Part shown: positions 30,254 through 39,244 of the stretch, in pieces
Layout: each line of letters begins with the position of its first letter
Position numbering within the stretch: position 1 is the first letter of the stretch
Assembly: GCA_016214955.1 (NCBI GenBank)
Contig: JACRMN010000010.1
Coordinates: forward strand, 186,001 to 250,000
Direction of reading: 5' to 3'
Source: Deltaproteobacteria bacterium
Lineage (GTDB): Bacteria > Myxococcota > Myxococcia > Myxococcales > Anaeromyxobacteraceae
Length of the DNA stretch: 64,000 nt
Position numbers and translations under genes: made by a program
The notes under the pieces: generated by a model
The model's input: the letters and a program-made list of their open reading frames with translations, nothing else
Database searches by the model: none
What the model was told of the DNA's origin: nothing

Positions 30254-31044
30254 CAGCGCCTCCGCTTGCGGTAGAGGCGCCACTCCTTCACCGTGGAGGC
30301 GTCGCCCGAGCCCACGCCCAGGTAGACGTCGCGCACGTCCTCGTTCTCGGCCAGCTCCTGGGGCGTGCCCTGGAGCACGATGCGCCCGGTCTCGAGGATG
30401 GCGGCGCGCCGGGCCACCTTGAGGGCCAGCCGGGCGTTCTGCTCCACCAGCAGGATGGTGGTGCCCGCCCGGCAGATCTCCTCGAGCGCCCCGAACACCA
30501 GCTTCGCCAGCTCCGGGGTGAGGCCCAGCGAGGGCTCGTCGAGCATCAGGAGCCGCGGCCGCCGCAGGAGCGCCCGTCCGATGGCCAGCATCTGCTGCTG
30601 GCCGCCGGACAGCTTCTCGGCCTGCTGCTCCAGCCGCTCCTTCAGCACCGGGAACATGGCAAGCACCCGCTCCACGTCCTCGCGGGACTCCCTGTCGCGC
30701 CGGCCCCACAGGCCCAGCTCCAGGTTCTCGGCCACCGTCAGCTCGCGGAACAGGCCGCGATCCTCGGGGACGAAGACCACCCCGGCGCGGGCCACCTCCT
30801 CGGGCCGGCGCCGCTCCAGCCGCTTGCCGCCCAGGGCGATGGTGCCCTTCTTGGGCTGGTCCTTGAGCAGGCCGGCGATGCTCTTCAGGAGCGTCGTCTT
30901 GCCGGCGCCGTTGGGGCCCAGCACCGCGAAGATCTCGCGCTCCCGCACCTCCAGCGACACGCCCGAGAGGGCGTAGATGCGGTCGTGGTACAGCGTCTCG
31001 ATGCTGGCCACCTGCAGGAGCACCGGGGTCTCTGCCTCGCTCAC
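30250..31044 (-). CDS. livF: HAAT ABC ATPase LivF (system A)
   Basis: A 264-residue ABC ATPase. Walker A is GPNGAGKTT, the signature LSGGQQQMLAIGRAL, Walker B LLMLDEPSLGL, and the H/Q-loop region TTILLVEQNARLAL is LivF-like. It has an unusually basic C-terminal tail (VKEWRLYRKRRRW) beyond the normal end. GTG start, overlapping the livG stop by four bases. It supplies ATP hydrolysis for LivHM of system A. Confidence 0.92.
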   Translation of the reverse strand: MSEAETPVLLQVASIETLYHDRIYALSGVSLEVREREIFAVLGPNGAGKTTLLKSIAGLLKDQPKKGTIALGGKRLERRRPEEVARAGVVFVPEDRGLFRELTVAENLELGLWGRRDRESREDVERVLAMFPVLKERLEQQAEKLSGGQQQMLAIGRALLRRPRLLMLDEPSLGLTPELAKLVFGALEEICRAGTTILLVEQNARLALKVARRAAILETGRIVLQGTPQELAENEDVRDVYLGVGSGDASTVKEWRLYRKRRRW

Positions 31045-31799
31045 TGATCCCCCAGGTAGGCGCGGACCACGCCGGGGTGCTTCTGCACCTCGGCCGGCGG
31101 CCCCTCGGTGAGCTTCTCGCCGCGGTCCATCACCACCATGCGGCTGGCGAGCCGCGCAGCCACCCGCAGGTCGTGCTCCACCAGCAGCACCGTGACCCCG
31201 AAGCGGCCCCGGGCCTCGTGGATCCAGTAGCTGACCTCCTCCTTCTCCTCGGCGGTGAGGCCGGAGACCGGCTCGTCGAGGAGCAGGAGCTTGGGCTCGG
31301 TGCACAGCGCCCGCCCCAGCTCCACCCGCTTCTGCACGCCGTAGGCGCAGCCCACCACCCGCTGGTCGCGCCAGGGCTCGAGGTCCAGGAACTCGATGAT
31401 CTCCTCGCAGCGCTCCCGGTGGCGGATCTCCTCGCCGCGCCGGCGCACGAAGGCGTCGACCAGGCGGCGGCGGAAGTGGAGGTGGCGGCCCAGCAGCAGG
31501 TTGTCGAGCACCGTCATGTGCTGGAAGAGGCGGAGGTTCTGGAAGGTGCGGGCCACCCCGCGGGCGGTGACCGCGTCGGGGGAGAGCCCGAGCAGGCTCT
31601 CCCCCCGCAGCCGGATGCTGCCCGCGGTGGGCCTGTAGAGCCCGGTGATGCAGTTCATCAGCGAGGTCTTGCCGGAGCCGTTGGGGCCGATGACCGCCAG
31701 CGTCTCCCCCTCGGCGATCGAGAGGTCGACGCCGGCGAGCGCGGTGATCCCGCCGAAGCGCAGTGCCAGGTGTTGGACCTCGAGCAGCCCAGCGCCCAT
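31041..31799 (-). CDS. livG: HAAT ABC ATPase LivG (system A)
   Basis: A 252-residue ABC ATPase partner of LivF. Walker A is GPNGSGKTSL, the LivG-typical Q-loop/variable part includes VARTFQNLRLFQHMTVLDNLL, the degenerate signature is AYGVQKRVELGRAL, and Walker B is LLLLDEPVSGL, with LLVEHDLRVAARLA near the end. Its stop overlaps the livF start. It lies six bases after the livK stop. Confidence 0.92.
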   Translation of the reverse strand: MGAGLLEVQHLALRFGGITALAGVDLSIAEGETLAVIGPNGSGKTSLMNCITGLYRPTAGSIRLRGESLLGLSPDAVTARGVARTFQNLRLFQHMTVLDNLLLGRHLHFRRRLVDAFVRRRGEEIRHRERCEEIIEFLDLEPWRDQRVVGCAYGVQKRVELGRALCTEPKLLLLDEPVSGLTAEEKEEVSYWIHEARGRFGVTVLLVEHDLRVAARLASRMVVMDRGEKLTEGPPAEVQKHPGVVRAYLGDQ

Positions 31800-31805
31800 C
31801 GCCGC

Positions 31806-32993
31806 CTAGTAGTGCGCCGGGAAGAGCTGGTAGTCGGTCACCTGCCGGATGCTGCCGTCCTTGGCCTTGAGGGCCTGCATGAGCCGGACGGTGTTCAGGC
31901 CGTGGTGCTTGTCGGGCCCGAAGGTGATGGGCGCGGTCAGGCCGTCCTGGTTCCAGTCCTTGATGGTCTCCATCGCCTTGATGAAGCCCTCGCGGGTGAG
32001 GTCGCGGCCGGCGCGCTTCAGGCCCTCGACGAGGACGATGATGTCGGCCGCACCCTGGATGGCGAAGCCCTCGCGCCCCTTGAACTTGGGGTCGATCTTG
32101 AGGACGTCGGCGATGATCTTGTCCGCGGCCGGCTCGCCCCGCATGGCGATGACCGTGTCGAAGTAGGCGCCATCCCAGAGGTCGCCGAGCAGGCGGAACA
32201 TGGTGTCCCGGTCGTAGAGGATGAAGGAGGCGAAGATCTTGGGGCGGTAGCCCAGCTTGGCCATCTCCTTCACGATGCCGGTCCCGTGGACCGGCGTGGC
32301 GCAGAGCAGGATGGCCTCCGCGCCGGACTCCTTCAGCTTGAGCGCCTGGGTCCCGAGCTCGCGGTCGGTGACCTGGTAGAGCACGGAGTCCACCAGCTGC
32401 ATGCCCGGCACCTTGGCGACTCCGCGCTTCGCCCCCGCGATGGCGTCCTGGCCCCAGTCGTCGTTCTGGCCGAAGAGGGCGATCTTCTTCACCCCCTCGA
32501 GCTTGGCGGCCTGCTGCACGAGGAACTCGGTCTCGTCGGCGTACTGCGGGTAGACCTGGAAGACGGTGCGCACCTTCGCCTTGGGCTGCTTGGCGAAGAC
32601 CTCGACGCTGCCCAGGGGGTAGACCAGCGGCAGGCCCGCCTCGGCGACCAGGTCCTTGTTGGCGTTCAGCACCGCCGTGCCGACCGTCCCCAGGACCGCG
32701 AAGGCCTGGTCCTTCATCTCGTTGAAGTTCGCCACCGCGCGGCCCGGGTTGTAGCCGTCGTCCTTGAGGATGATCTTGAGCTTGCGGCCGTGCACGCCCC
32801 CCTGGGCGTTGACGTGCTTGGCGTAGGCCTCGGACGCCAGGGCGATGGTGCCCCAGGCCGCGGCCGGGCCCGAGAGCGGGCCGGTGATCCCGATGGTGAC
32901 CTCGGTGTCGGTGACGCCGGGTACAGCCGCCCGGGCCGTCCCGAGGCCGACCAGGGCATACACCAGCAGTGCGGCAAGGGTGCGAAGAGACAT
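31806..32993 (-). CDS. livK: HAAT periplasmic solute-binding protein (system A)
   Basis: A 395-residue type I periplasmic binding protein. The N-terminus MSLRTLAALLVYALVGLGTARA is a signal peptide. The mature start VTDTEVTIGITGPLSGPAAAWG and later FNEMKDQAFAVLGTVGTAVL, KKIALFGQNDDWGQDAIAG and AMRGEPAADKIIADV are family features. The ATG at 32993 has GGAGG upstream. It is the first gene of the long leftward operon and presumably determines its substrate, probably an organic acid given the downstream genes. The solute cannot be identified from sequence. Confidence 0.9.
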   Translation of the reverse strand: MSLRTLAALLVYALVGLGTARAAVPGVTDTEVTIGITGPLSGPAAAWGTIALASEAYAKHVNAQGGVHGRKLKIILKDDGYNPGRAVANFNEMKDQAFAVLGTVGTAVLNANKDLVAEAGLPLVYPLGSVEVFAKQPKAKVRTVFQVYPQYADETEFLVQQAAKLEGVKKIALFGQNDDWGQDAIAGAKRGVAKVPGMQLVDSVLYQVTDRELGTQALKLKESGAEAILLCATPVHGTGIVKEMAKLGYRPKIFASFILYDRDTMFRLLGDLWDGAYFDTVIAMRGEPAADKIIADVLKIDPKFKGREGFAIQGAADIIVLVEGLKRAGRDLTREGFIKAMETIKDWNQDGLTAPITFGPDKHHGLNTVRLMQALKAKDGSIRQVTDYQLFPAHY

Positions 32994-33133
32994 GTGTGCG
33001 CCTCCGTGGGGAAAAGGCAGGGACGGCAACGCTACCGCGAAATCCCGCCGCCCGTACCCGGGGCTCCCCGAATGGGAACGCGGAAGTGGGGGGGGAACCG
33101 GTGAATTCCGCCACAGGGGCCGGCGCCGTTCCG

Positions 33134-33150
33134 CGCAGCGAACCGCTGCG
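33134..33150 (-). terminator. hairpin downstream of the kinase-like gene
   Basis: CGCAGCG (33134-33140) pairs perfectly with CGCTGCG (33144-33150). It lies in the 225-base interval 32994-33218, which also contains the promoter region of the livK operon and no gene. Termination of the gene ending at 33219 is inferred from position. Confidence 0.35.
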
Positions 33151-33218
33151 GACCGACGTCTCGCCCTGCGGTACGGCCGCCGGATCCGCCCAGGCGGGCG
33201 CGGGGCGCGGGTGCAACC

Positions 33219-34316
33219 CTAGCCCAGCCCGCCGATGCGGCGGCGCTCGATGGCCCGTGCCGCCTGCCGGCCCAGCACCCGCACGCCGTCGATCATGGCG
33301 GCGAAGCGCGGGTCGCGCGTGTGGCCGTCCCGGAAGCGCCTGTAGATCTGCTGGGCGATGACCGCCAGCTTCGCGAGGCCGTACACGTAGAGGAACACCG
33401 GGTCGCCGGGGTCGCGCCCGGTGGCCGCGGCGTAGCGGGCCAGCAGGGCCTCGCGGTCGAGGTTGCCGGGCAGCGGCGTGGGCCCGAAGGCCATGGCGCG
33501 CAGCTCCGGCGGATCGGCGGCGTCGACCCAGTAGCCGAGGCTGCTGCCCAGGTCCATGGCCGGGTCGCCCACCGTGGCCATCTCCCAGTCGAGGAGGGCG
33601 ACGATGCAGGAGAGGTCGGCCGGATCGAGCACCAGGTTGTCGTACTTGTAGTCGTTGTGGATGAGGGCGGCGCCGGTCTCCGTTGTCGGCTGGCTCGCGG
33701 CCAGCCAGTGGAGCGCCCGCTCCAGCTCCGGGACCTCGTCGGTGCGCGCCCTGGCGTACCGCTCGGTCCAGCCTGCCACCTGGCGGGCCACGTACCCCTC
33801 GGGCCTCCCCATCGCCGCCAGCGGCCCGCCGCGCACGTCCACCGCGTGGAGCGCCGCCAGGTCGTCGACGAAGGCGCGGGAGAGGGCCTCCATCCGCTCC
33901 GGCGGCAGCTCCAGCCCGGCCGGCCGCTCCCGGCCGCGCAGGATCACGCCGCGGACCCGCTCCATCAGGTAGAAGCGAGCGCCGACGACCGCCTCGTCGT
34001 CGCAGAAGGCGATGGGGCGCGGGGCCTTGGGGTAGGCGCCCCGCAGCGCCGAGAGCAGGGTGAACTCCCGGTGCATGTCGTGGGCGTGCTTGATGTTGGC
34101 GCCGCGCGGCGCGCGCCGCAGCACCGCCTCCCGCCCGCCGAAGCGCAGCAGGTAGGTGAGGTTGGAGTGGCCCTTGCCGAACTGGAGGAGCTCCACCGGG
34201 CCGGCGGCGCCGGGGACGGCCCGCGCCAGCCAGGCGGCCAGGGGCGCGAGGTCGAGCCGCTCGTCCTCGCGGACGGCGCCGGGCTGGTCGGTGAGGTCCT
34301 GGGGCTCTCTGCTCAT
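33219..34316 (-). CDS. APH-like phosphotransferase (ACAD10/11-type kinase domain)
   Basis: A 365-residue protein with the aminoglycoside/choline kinase fold. Seen are the nucleotide-binding FGKGHSNLTYLLRFGGREAVLRR, the catalytic loop LIHNDYKYDNLVLDP (HxD...N) and the metal-binding DWEMATVGDPAMDLG. This variant is the one found with acyl-CoA dehydrogenases and acyl-CoA degradation in other bacteria and in the ACAD10/11 proteins, where 4-hydroxy acids or acyl-CoAs are phosphorylated. That role fits the fatty-acid genes on its left, though it is in a separate unit. The ATG at 34316 was chosen over 34355 because the extra residues are not conserved in type. Confidence 0.85.
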   Translation of the reverse strand: MSREPQDLTDQPGAVREDERLDLAPLAAWLARAVPGAAGPVELLQFGKGHSNLTYLLRFGGREAVLRRAPRGANIKHAHDMHREFTLLSALRGAYPKAPRPIAFCDDEAVVGARFYLMERVRGVILRGRERPAGLELPPERMEALSRAFVDDLAALHAVDVRGGPLAAMGRPEGYVARQVAGWTERYARARTDEVPELERALHWLAASQPTTETGAALIHNDYKYDNLVLDPADLSCIVALLDWEMATVGDPAMDLGSSLGYWVDAADPPELRAMAFGPTPLPGNLDREALLARYAAATGRDPGDPVFLYVYGLAKLAVIAQQIYRRFRDGHTRDPRFAAMIDGVRVLGRQAARAIERRRIGGLG

Positions 34317-34367
34317 GGGCGCCCTACTCTCCCCGCGGGCCGGCCGCCGAGGCAAGGCCCCGGCCGG

Positions 34368-35096
34368 CTACTCGGCGGAGCGTGCGAAGGGGCTGAAGTT
34401 GGTCCCCTCGTCGTAGACATCCACCCCCTCCGCCCGCTTCAGGCCGTTCACGATCGCGTAGGTGGCCGGCGTGGCCAGCGCCTCGTAGGCCACCTTGAAG
34501 AGGTAGCCGGAGCCGGCGGCCCGCAGGATGTCGGCGAAGGGCACGGTGCCCCAGAAGAAGACCGCGGTGACGATGAACGAGTCGATGGCCTGGCCGGCGA
34601 TGGTGCTGGCCACCGTGCGGGTCCAGAGGCGGCGGCCGCCGGTCCAGACCTTCATGCGGGCCAGCACGTAGGAGTTGGTGAACTCGCCTGCCCAGAAGGC
34701 GACCAGGCTCGCCAGGATCATCCGCGGCACCGCTCCGAAGACCACCTCGAAGGCCTGCTGGCTCGCCGCGGGCCAGCTCGGCGCCGCCGGGATCCACACC
34801 ATGAAGAGGCCCATGGCGCCCATGAGCGCGTTGGCCAGGAAGGCCAGCCAGATGGCGCGCCGCGATCCGGCATAGCCGTACACCTCGGTGAAGATGTCGC
34901 TGAAGATGTAGGTGATGGGGAAGAGGAGCTGCGCACCCGACACCAGGAACGGCCCCACCGCGGTGAGCTTCTGGCCCACCAGGTTGGAGACGAGCAGGAC
35001 CACCACGTAGACGTGAACCAGGAGCTCGTAGTGGCGGAAGGCCGAGAGGCGCCGGTCCCTGGCGATGATGCGCGCGGCGATGCGATTCAAGCTCAC
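34368..35096 (-). CDS. yhhQ: queuosine precursor transporter (YhhQ/VUT family)
   Basis: A 242-residue inner-membrane protein with about six hydrophobic segments. The family signature is clear: LLVSNLVGQKLTAVGPFLVSG, LLFPITYIFSDIFTEVYGY and AFWAGEFTNSYVLARMKVWT, then STIAGQAIDSFIVTAVFFWG. YhhQ takes up 7-cyano-7-deazaguanine-type queuosine precursors. The GTG at 35096 begins the charged N-terminal segment; a longer frame reaches 35255 but adds a non-membrane, low-quality extension. It diverges from the second Liv operon. No queuosine biosynthesis gene is in the window. Confidence 0.88.
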   Translation of the reverse strand: MSLNRIAARIIARDRRLSAFRHYELLVHVYVVVLLVSNLVGQKLTAVGPFLVSGAQLLFPITYIFSDIFTEVYGYAGSRRAIWLAFLANALMGAMGLFMVWIPAAPSWPAASQQAFEVVFGAVPRMILASLVAFWAGEFTNSYVLARMKVWTGGRRLWTRTVASTIAGQAIDSFIVTAVFFWGTVPFADILRAAGSGYLFKVAYEALATPATYAIVNGLKRAEGVDVYDEGTNFSPFARSAE

Positions 35097-35243
35097 CCCC
35101 CGGCCGGTGCCGGCCCACGGCCCAAAGAACCCCGCGATTAACGCCTCGCGGCAGGGGCCACAAGGAAATCCCCGGCGCGCCCCGGCAGGGTCCCCCCTCC
35201 ACGGCACCGGCAGTATCGTGCAGACGTCCGCACGCACCGTGCG

Positions 35244-35272
35244 TTGACAGGCCATGCCCCCCTTCCGTAGCC
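35244..35272 (+). promoter_or_regulatory. candidate sigma-70-type promoter for Liv system B
   Basis: TTGACA at 35244-35249 is a perfect -35 hexamer; 17 bases downstream is GTAGCC, a weak -10. It lies 40 bases before the solute-binding protein start in a 216-base divergent interval that shows no gene. Confidence 0.35.
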
Positions 35273-35312
35273 TCCACGGGATCCTTCACCCCGCTGACTT
35301 CGAGGAGTGTCC

Positions 35313-36608
35313 ATGAGGCCCTGGTCCCGGTCGCTCGCCGCCACCGCCGTGCTCTCCACCCTCCTGCTCGCCGGGGCCGCCGTTGCCCAGGCGCCGGCTC
35401 CCGCCGCCGAGGTGAAGCCGTTCAAGATCGGCGTCGTCACCTTCCTCTCCGGCGGCGCCGCCGGTCCCTTCGGCGTCCCGGCCCGCAACGCCGCCGAGGT
35501 GGTGGTCGAGGCCCTGAACGGCGGCAAGCTCCCGGCGCCCCACGCCGCCAAGGGGCTCGGCGGCCGCGCCATCGAGGTGGTCTTCATCGACGAGGCCGGC
35601 GGCCCCACCACCCAGGTGGCCGAGTACCGCAACCTGGTCCAGCGCCAGAACGTCGACGCCGTCATCGGCTACATCTCCAGCGGCGACTGCCTGGCGGTGG
35701 CGCCGGTGGCCGAGGAGCTGAAGAAGCTCACCCTGCTCTTCGACTGCGGCACGCCTCGCATCTTCGAGGAGGGCACGTACAGGTACGTCTTCCGCACCGC
35801 ACCGCACGCCACCCTCGACAACGTGGCCGCCGCCCTCTACGTCACCGAGACGATGCCCAAGACCAGGAAGGTGGCCGGCATCAACCAGAACTACGCCTGG
35901 GGCCAGGACTCCTGGACCGACTTCGAGGCCTCGATGAAGGTCCTCCGGCCCGACGTCCAGATCACCACCTCGCAGATGCCCAAGCTCGGTGCCGGCCAGT
36001 ACGGCGCCGAGATCTCGGCGCTGATGTCGGGCAGCCCGGACATCGTCCACTCCAGCTTCTGGGGTGGCGACCTCGACGCCTTCGTGCTCCAGGCCGCGCC
36101 CCGCGGCCTCTTCAAGAAGAGCGTGGCGGTGTTCACTGCTGGTGAGACCGCCATGTACAAGCTGGCCGGCCAGATCCCCGACGGCACCATCATCGGCGCC
36201 CGCGGCGCCAACGGCGTCTACGCGCCGGACAACGCCCTCAACGGCTGGTTCCGCACCGCCTACACCGATCGCTACAGCCTGCCGCCGGTCTACCCCTCCT
36301 ACCGCATGGCCCAGGCCATCCTCGGGCTCAAGGCCGCCTACGAGAAGGCGCAGGCCGGCGGGGCCGCCCCCGACCAGGACAAGATCATCGCCGCCCTCGA
36401 GGGGCTCACCTTCGAGTCGCCGAGCGGCACCGTGAAGATGGCGCTGGGCAAGGGCCACCAGGCGGTCTCCGAGGCGGTCTACGGCACGGTGAAGAACGTG
36501 AAGGGCAAGATCACCTTCGTGAACGTGAAGCGCTACCCGGCCGAGAAGGTGCTCCCGCCCGAGGGCGTCAAGAGCGCCGACTGGATCAAGTCCTCGCTCA
36601 AGAAGTAG
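35313..36608 (+). CDS. livK: HAAT periplasmic solute-binding protein (system B)
   Basis: A 431-residue binding protein with signal peptide MRPWSRSLAATAVLSTLLLAG, then AAVAQ. The mature domain starts FKIGVVTFLSGGAAGPFGVPARN and continues with VIGYISSGDCLAVAPVAEEL and AGINQNYAWGQDSW. It is clearly different from the system A and C proteins, so a different solute is expected. The ATG at 35313 has GAGGAG five bases upstream; a GTG at 35307 lies inside that ribosome site and is less likely. First gene of a rightward livKHMGF operon. Confidence 0.9.
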   Translation: MRPWSRSLAATAVLSTLLLAGAAVAQAPAPAAEVKPFKIGVVTFLSGGAAGPFGVPARNAAEVVVEALNGGKLPAPHAAKGLGGRAIEVVFIDEAGGPTTQVAEYRNLVQRQNVDAVIGYISSGDCLAVAPVAEELKKLTLLFDCGTPRIFEEGTYRYVFRTAPHATLDNVAAALYVTETMPKTRKVAGINQNYAWGQDSWTDFEASMKVLRPDVQITTSQMPKLGAGQYGAEISALMSGSPDIVHSSFWGGDLDAFVLQAAPRGLFKKSVAVFTAGETAMYKLAGQIPDGTIIGARGANGVYAPDNALNGWFRTAYTDRYSLPPVYPSYRMAQAILGLKAAYEKAQAGGAAPDQDKIIAALEGLTFESPSGTVKMALGKGHQAVSEAVYGTVKNVKGKITFVNVKRYPAEKVLPPEGVKSADWIKSSLKK

Positions 36609-36641
36609 CGCTGCCTCCCGGCGCGCTGGAGCCTGGACTCG

Positions 36642-37538
36642 ATGGGCGATCTGCTGGCGGTGACGGTGGACGGCGTCCTGTACGCCTCCTGGCTGTTCAT
36701 CATCGCCGCCGGCCTGACGCTCATCTACGGCGTCATGCGCATCCTCAACATGGCGCACGGCAGCCTCTACGCGCTGGGCGCCTACGCCGCCGCCTCGCTG
36801 GCGGGGGCCTGGCTCCGCGGGGGCCACGCCCCCATGGGCAGCTACGCCATGCTGGCGGCGGCGGCCATCCTGGTGGGGCTGGTGATGGGGCCGCTCATCG
36901 AACGCGGCCTGCTGCGCTTCTGCTACGGCAAGGACGAGGTGGTGCTGGTCCTCGTCACCTACGCCCTGTTCCTCATGCTCGAGGACGCGGTCAAGCTCGT
37001 CTGGGGTGTGGAGGCCTACTTCGTGGCCGAGCCCTACGGCCTCCTCGGCTCGGTGGAGTTGGGACCCCTCTCCTACCCGGTCTACAGTGGAATCCTGGTG
37101 CTGGCCGCGGTGGGGGTGGGCGTGGCCCTGCTCTACGCCGTCACCAGGACCAAGCACGGCAAGCTCCTGCTGGCCGTCATCCACGACCGCGAGATGAGCG
37201 CGGCCATGGGCATCGACGTCAACCGCATCTACCTCGTCACCTTCACCGCCGGCACCATGCTGGCCGCCATCGGCGGTGCGCTGACCGCGCCCACCGTCTC
37301 GGTGCTGCCCGGCATGGGCGTGGAGGTCATCGTCCTGGCCTTCGCGGTGGTCGTCATCGGCGGGCTGGGGAGCATGCCGGGCGCGGCGCTGGGGGCGCTC
37401 ATCGTCGGGCTGGTGCGCTCGGCCGCCGTGCACTGGCTCCCGCAGGTGGAGCTCTTCAGCATCTACCTGGTGATGGCGCTGGTGCTGGTGTTCCGGCCCC
37501 GGGGCCTCTTCGTGGCCGCGGAGGCCAGGAAGATATGA
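36642..37538 (+). CDS. livH: HAAT ABC permease LivH (system B)
   Basis: A 298-residue permease with about eight membrane segments. Landmarks: LTLIYGVMRILNMAHGSLYALGAY near the N-terminus, AMGIDVNRIYLVTFTAGTMLAAIGGAL in the middle and VVIGGLGSMPGAALGALIVGL before the C-terminus. The livM start overlaps its stop by four bases (ATGA). It follows livK by 33 bases. Confidence 0.9.
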   Translation: MGDLLAVTVDGVLYASWLFIIAAGLTLIYGVMRILNMAHGSLYALGAYAAASLAGAWLRGGHAPMGSYAMLAAAAILVGLVMGPLIERGLLRFCYGKDEVVLVLVTYALFLMLEDAVKLVWGVEAYFVAEPYGLLGSVELGPLSYPVYSGILVLAAVGVGVALLYAVTRTKHGKLLLAVIHDREMSAAMGIDVNRIYLVTFTAGTMLAAIGGALTAPTVSVLPGMGVEVIVLAFAVVVIGGLGSMPGAALGALIVGLVRSAAVHWLPQVELFSIYLVMALVLVFRPRGLFVAAEARKI

Positions 37539-38482
37539 GCGCAGGCGCGCCGCCTCGCCTCTGGCCCCGGCTGGGCCTGGCCCTGCTCGTCACGCTGGCG
37601 GTGGTCCCCTTCCTCCCGAAGTGGGCCGCGTTCCTCGTCACCCTGGCGCTTGCCAAGGGGCTGGTGGCCCTGGGCCTGCTGCTCCTGATGCGCACCGGCC
37701 TGGTTTCCTTCGGCCAGGGGCTCTACTACGGCATCGGCGCCTACGCCGCCGGCATGGGGGCCAGCGCGCTCGAGCTCGGCGACGCCGTGCCCCTGGTGCT
37801 CCTGGGCGCGACAGCGGCCGGGCTGGTGGCCCTGCTGCTCGGGCTCCTGCTGGCGCGCTACCGCACCATCTTCTTCGCCATGCTGAGCCTGGCCTTCTCC
37901 ATGATCTTCTACGGGCTCCTGGTGAAGACCTCGGCCCTGGGCTCCACCGACGGCTTCAACGTGGCGGCCAGGAGCACCTTCGGCCTCCCGACCACCAGCC
38001 CGGTGGGACGCTTCGGGGTCTACGGGCTCGGGGCCCTGGTGGTCTTCGTGGGCGCCGCCTCCCTCGACCGCTACCTGCGCTCGCACCTGGGCCGCCTGGC
38101 CCCGGCCATCCGCGACAACGAGCTGCGCGTCGAGTACATGGGCGCCTCGGTCCGCAACGTCGTCCACCTGCACCTGGTGCTGGCCGCGGTGCTGGCCGGC
38201 GCCGGCGGCGCCCTGACGGCGCTGGCGGTGGGCCACGTCGATCCCGAGACCACCTACTGGACCACCTCGGGCGAGTTCGTCTTCGTGGCCATCCTCTCCG
38301 GCACCGGCAGCGTGGCCGCGCCCTTCGTCGGCGCGCTGCTGCTCGAGCTCCTGCGTAGCTTCGCCTACGAGCACGCCCCCAACACCTGGCAGCTGGTGGT
38401 GGGAGCCTCGATGCTGGCGGTGATCCTCTTCCTGCCCGAGGGGCTCTGGTCGGTGTTCCGCCGGCGCCGGAGGGCGGCGTGA
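37535..38482 (+). CDS. livM: HAAT ABC permease LivM (system B)
   Basis: A 315-residue permease. Hydrophobic segments follow one another from residue 8; MRTGLVSFGQGLYYGIGAYAAG and FFAMLSLAFSMIFYGLLV are LivM-like, and FVAILSGTGSVAAPFVGALLLE is the conserved late segment. It overlaps livH and livG by four bases at either end, so translation of the three is probably coupled. Confidence 0.9.
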   Translation: MSAGAPPRLWPRLGLALLVTLAVVPFLPKWAAFLVTLALAKGLVALGLLLLMRTGLVSFGQGLYYGIGAYAAGMGASALELGDAVPLVLLGATAAGLVALLLGLLLARYRTIFFAMLSLAFSMIFYGLLVKTSALGSTDGFNVAARSTFGLPTTSPVGRFGVYGLGALVVFVGAASLDRYLRSHLGRLAPAIRDNELRVEYMGASVRNVVHLHLVLAAVLAGAGGALTALAVGHVDPETTYWTTSGEFVFVAILSGTGSVAAPFVGALLLELLRSFAYEHAPNTWQLVVGASMLAVILFLPEGLWSVFRRRRRAA

Positions 38483-39243
38483 GCGCCATCCTGGAGACCC
38501 GCGGCCTGACCAAGGCCTTCGGCGCGGTGGTGGCCGCCAACGACCTCTCGGTCTCCGTCGCCCCGGACACGGTGGTCGGGCTCATCGGCGGCAACGGCGC
38601 CGGCAAGACCACCTTCCTCAACCTGGTGACCGGCTACCAGAAGCCCACCGCCGGCACCGTCACCTTCGAGGGACGCGACATCACCGGCCTCGCGCCCCGG
38701 CGCATCACCCGGCTCGGCATCTGCCGCTCCTTCCAGATCCCCCAGGTGTTCGACACCCTCACCGCCTACGAGAACCTGCTGGTGGGCCTGGGCATCGTCT
38801 CCCTGGGGCGCCGCGCCTTCGTGGGCAGCGCCCTCGGCGACCAGGCGCCGGAGGCGGTGGCCGAGGAGATGCTGCAGCGCTTCCGGCTGGGGGAGTGGCG
38901 CGACGCCCCCGCCAGCGCACTGCCCGAGGGGGTGCGCAAGCTCCTCGACATCGCCATGGCCCTGGCGGTGAAGCCGCGCATCCTGCTGCTCGACGAGCCC
39001 ACCAGCGGCGTCTCGGCCGACGAGAAGTTCGCCCTGATGGACCTGGTGCTGGGGGCCATCCGCGCCGACAAGGTGACGGTGCTCTTCGTCGAGCACGACA
39101 TGGACATCGTGCGCCGCTACACCGAGCGCATCCTGGCCTTCTACGACGGTCGCATCATCGCCGACGGAATGCCGGACCGGGTGCTGGCCGACGCCGAGGT
39201 GCGCCGCTACGTCACCGGCGAGCCCGTCCCCGGAGGAGCCTGA
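38479..39243 (+). CDS. livG: HAAT ABC ATPase LivG (system B)
   Basis: A 254-residue ABC ATPase with GTG start overlapping the livM stop. Walker A is GGNGAGKTTF, the Q-loop region is CRSFQIPQVFDTLTAYENLL, the signature is the degenerate LPEGVRKLLDIAMAL typical of LivG proteins, and Walker B is ILLLDEPTSGV, then LFVEHDMDIVRRY. It works with LivF encoded one base downstream. Confidence 0.9.
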   Translation: MSAILETRGLTKAFGAVVAANDLSVSVAPDTVVGLIGGNGAGKTTFLNLVTGYQKPTAGTVTFEGRDITGLAPRRITRLGICRSFQIPQVFDTLTAYENLLVGLGIVSLGRRAFVGSALGDQAPEAVAEEMLQRFRLGEWRDAPASALPEGVRKLLDIAMALAVKPRILLLDEPTSGVSADEKFALMDLVLGAIRADKVTVLFVEHDMDIVRRYTERILAFYDGRIIADGMPDRVLADAEVRRYVTGEPVPGGA

Positions 39244-39244
39244 G

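Noticed and set aside
26354-30274. Plus-strand frame of about 1300 codons opposite the Liv system A genes
   Set aside because: His/Gly/Glu-rich antisense product with no domain; the minus-strand genes there are complete and overlapping as in an operon.
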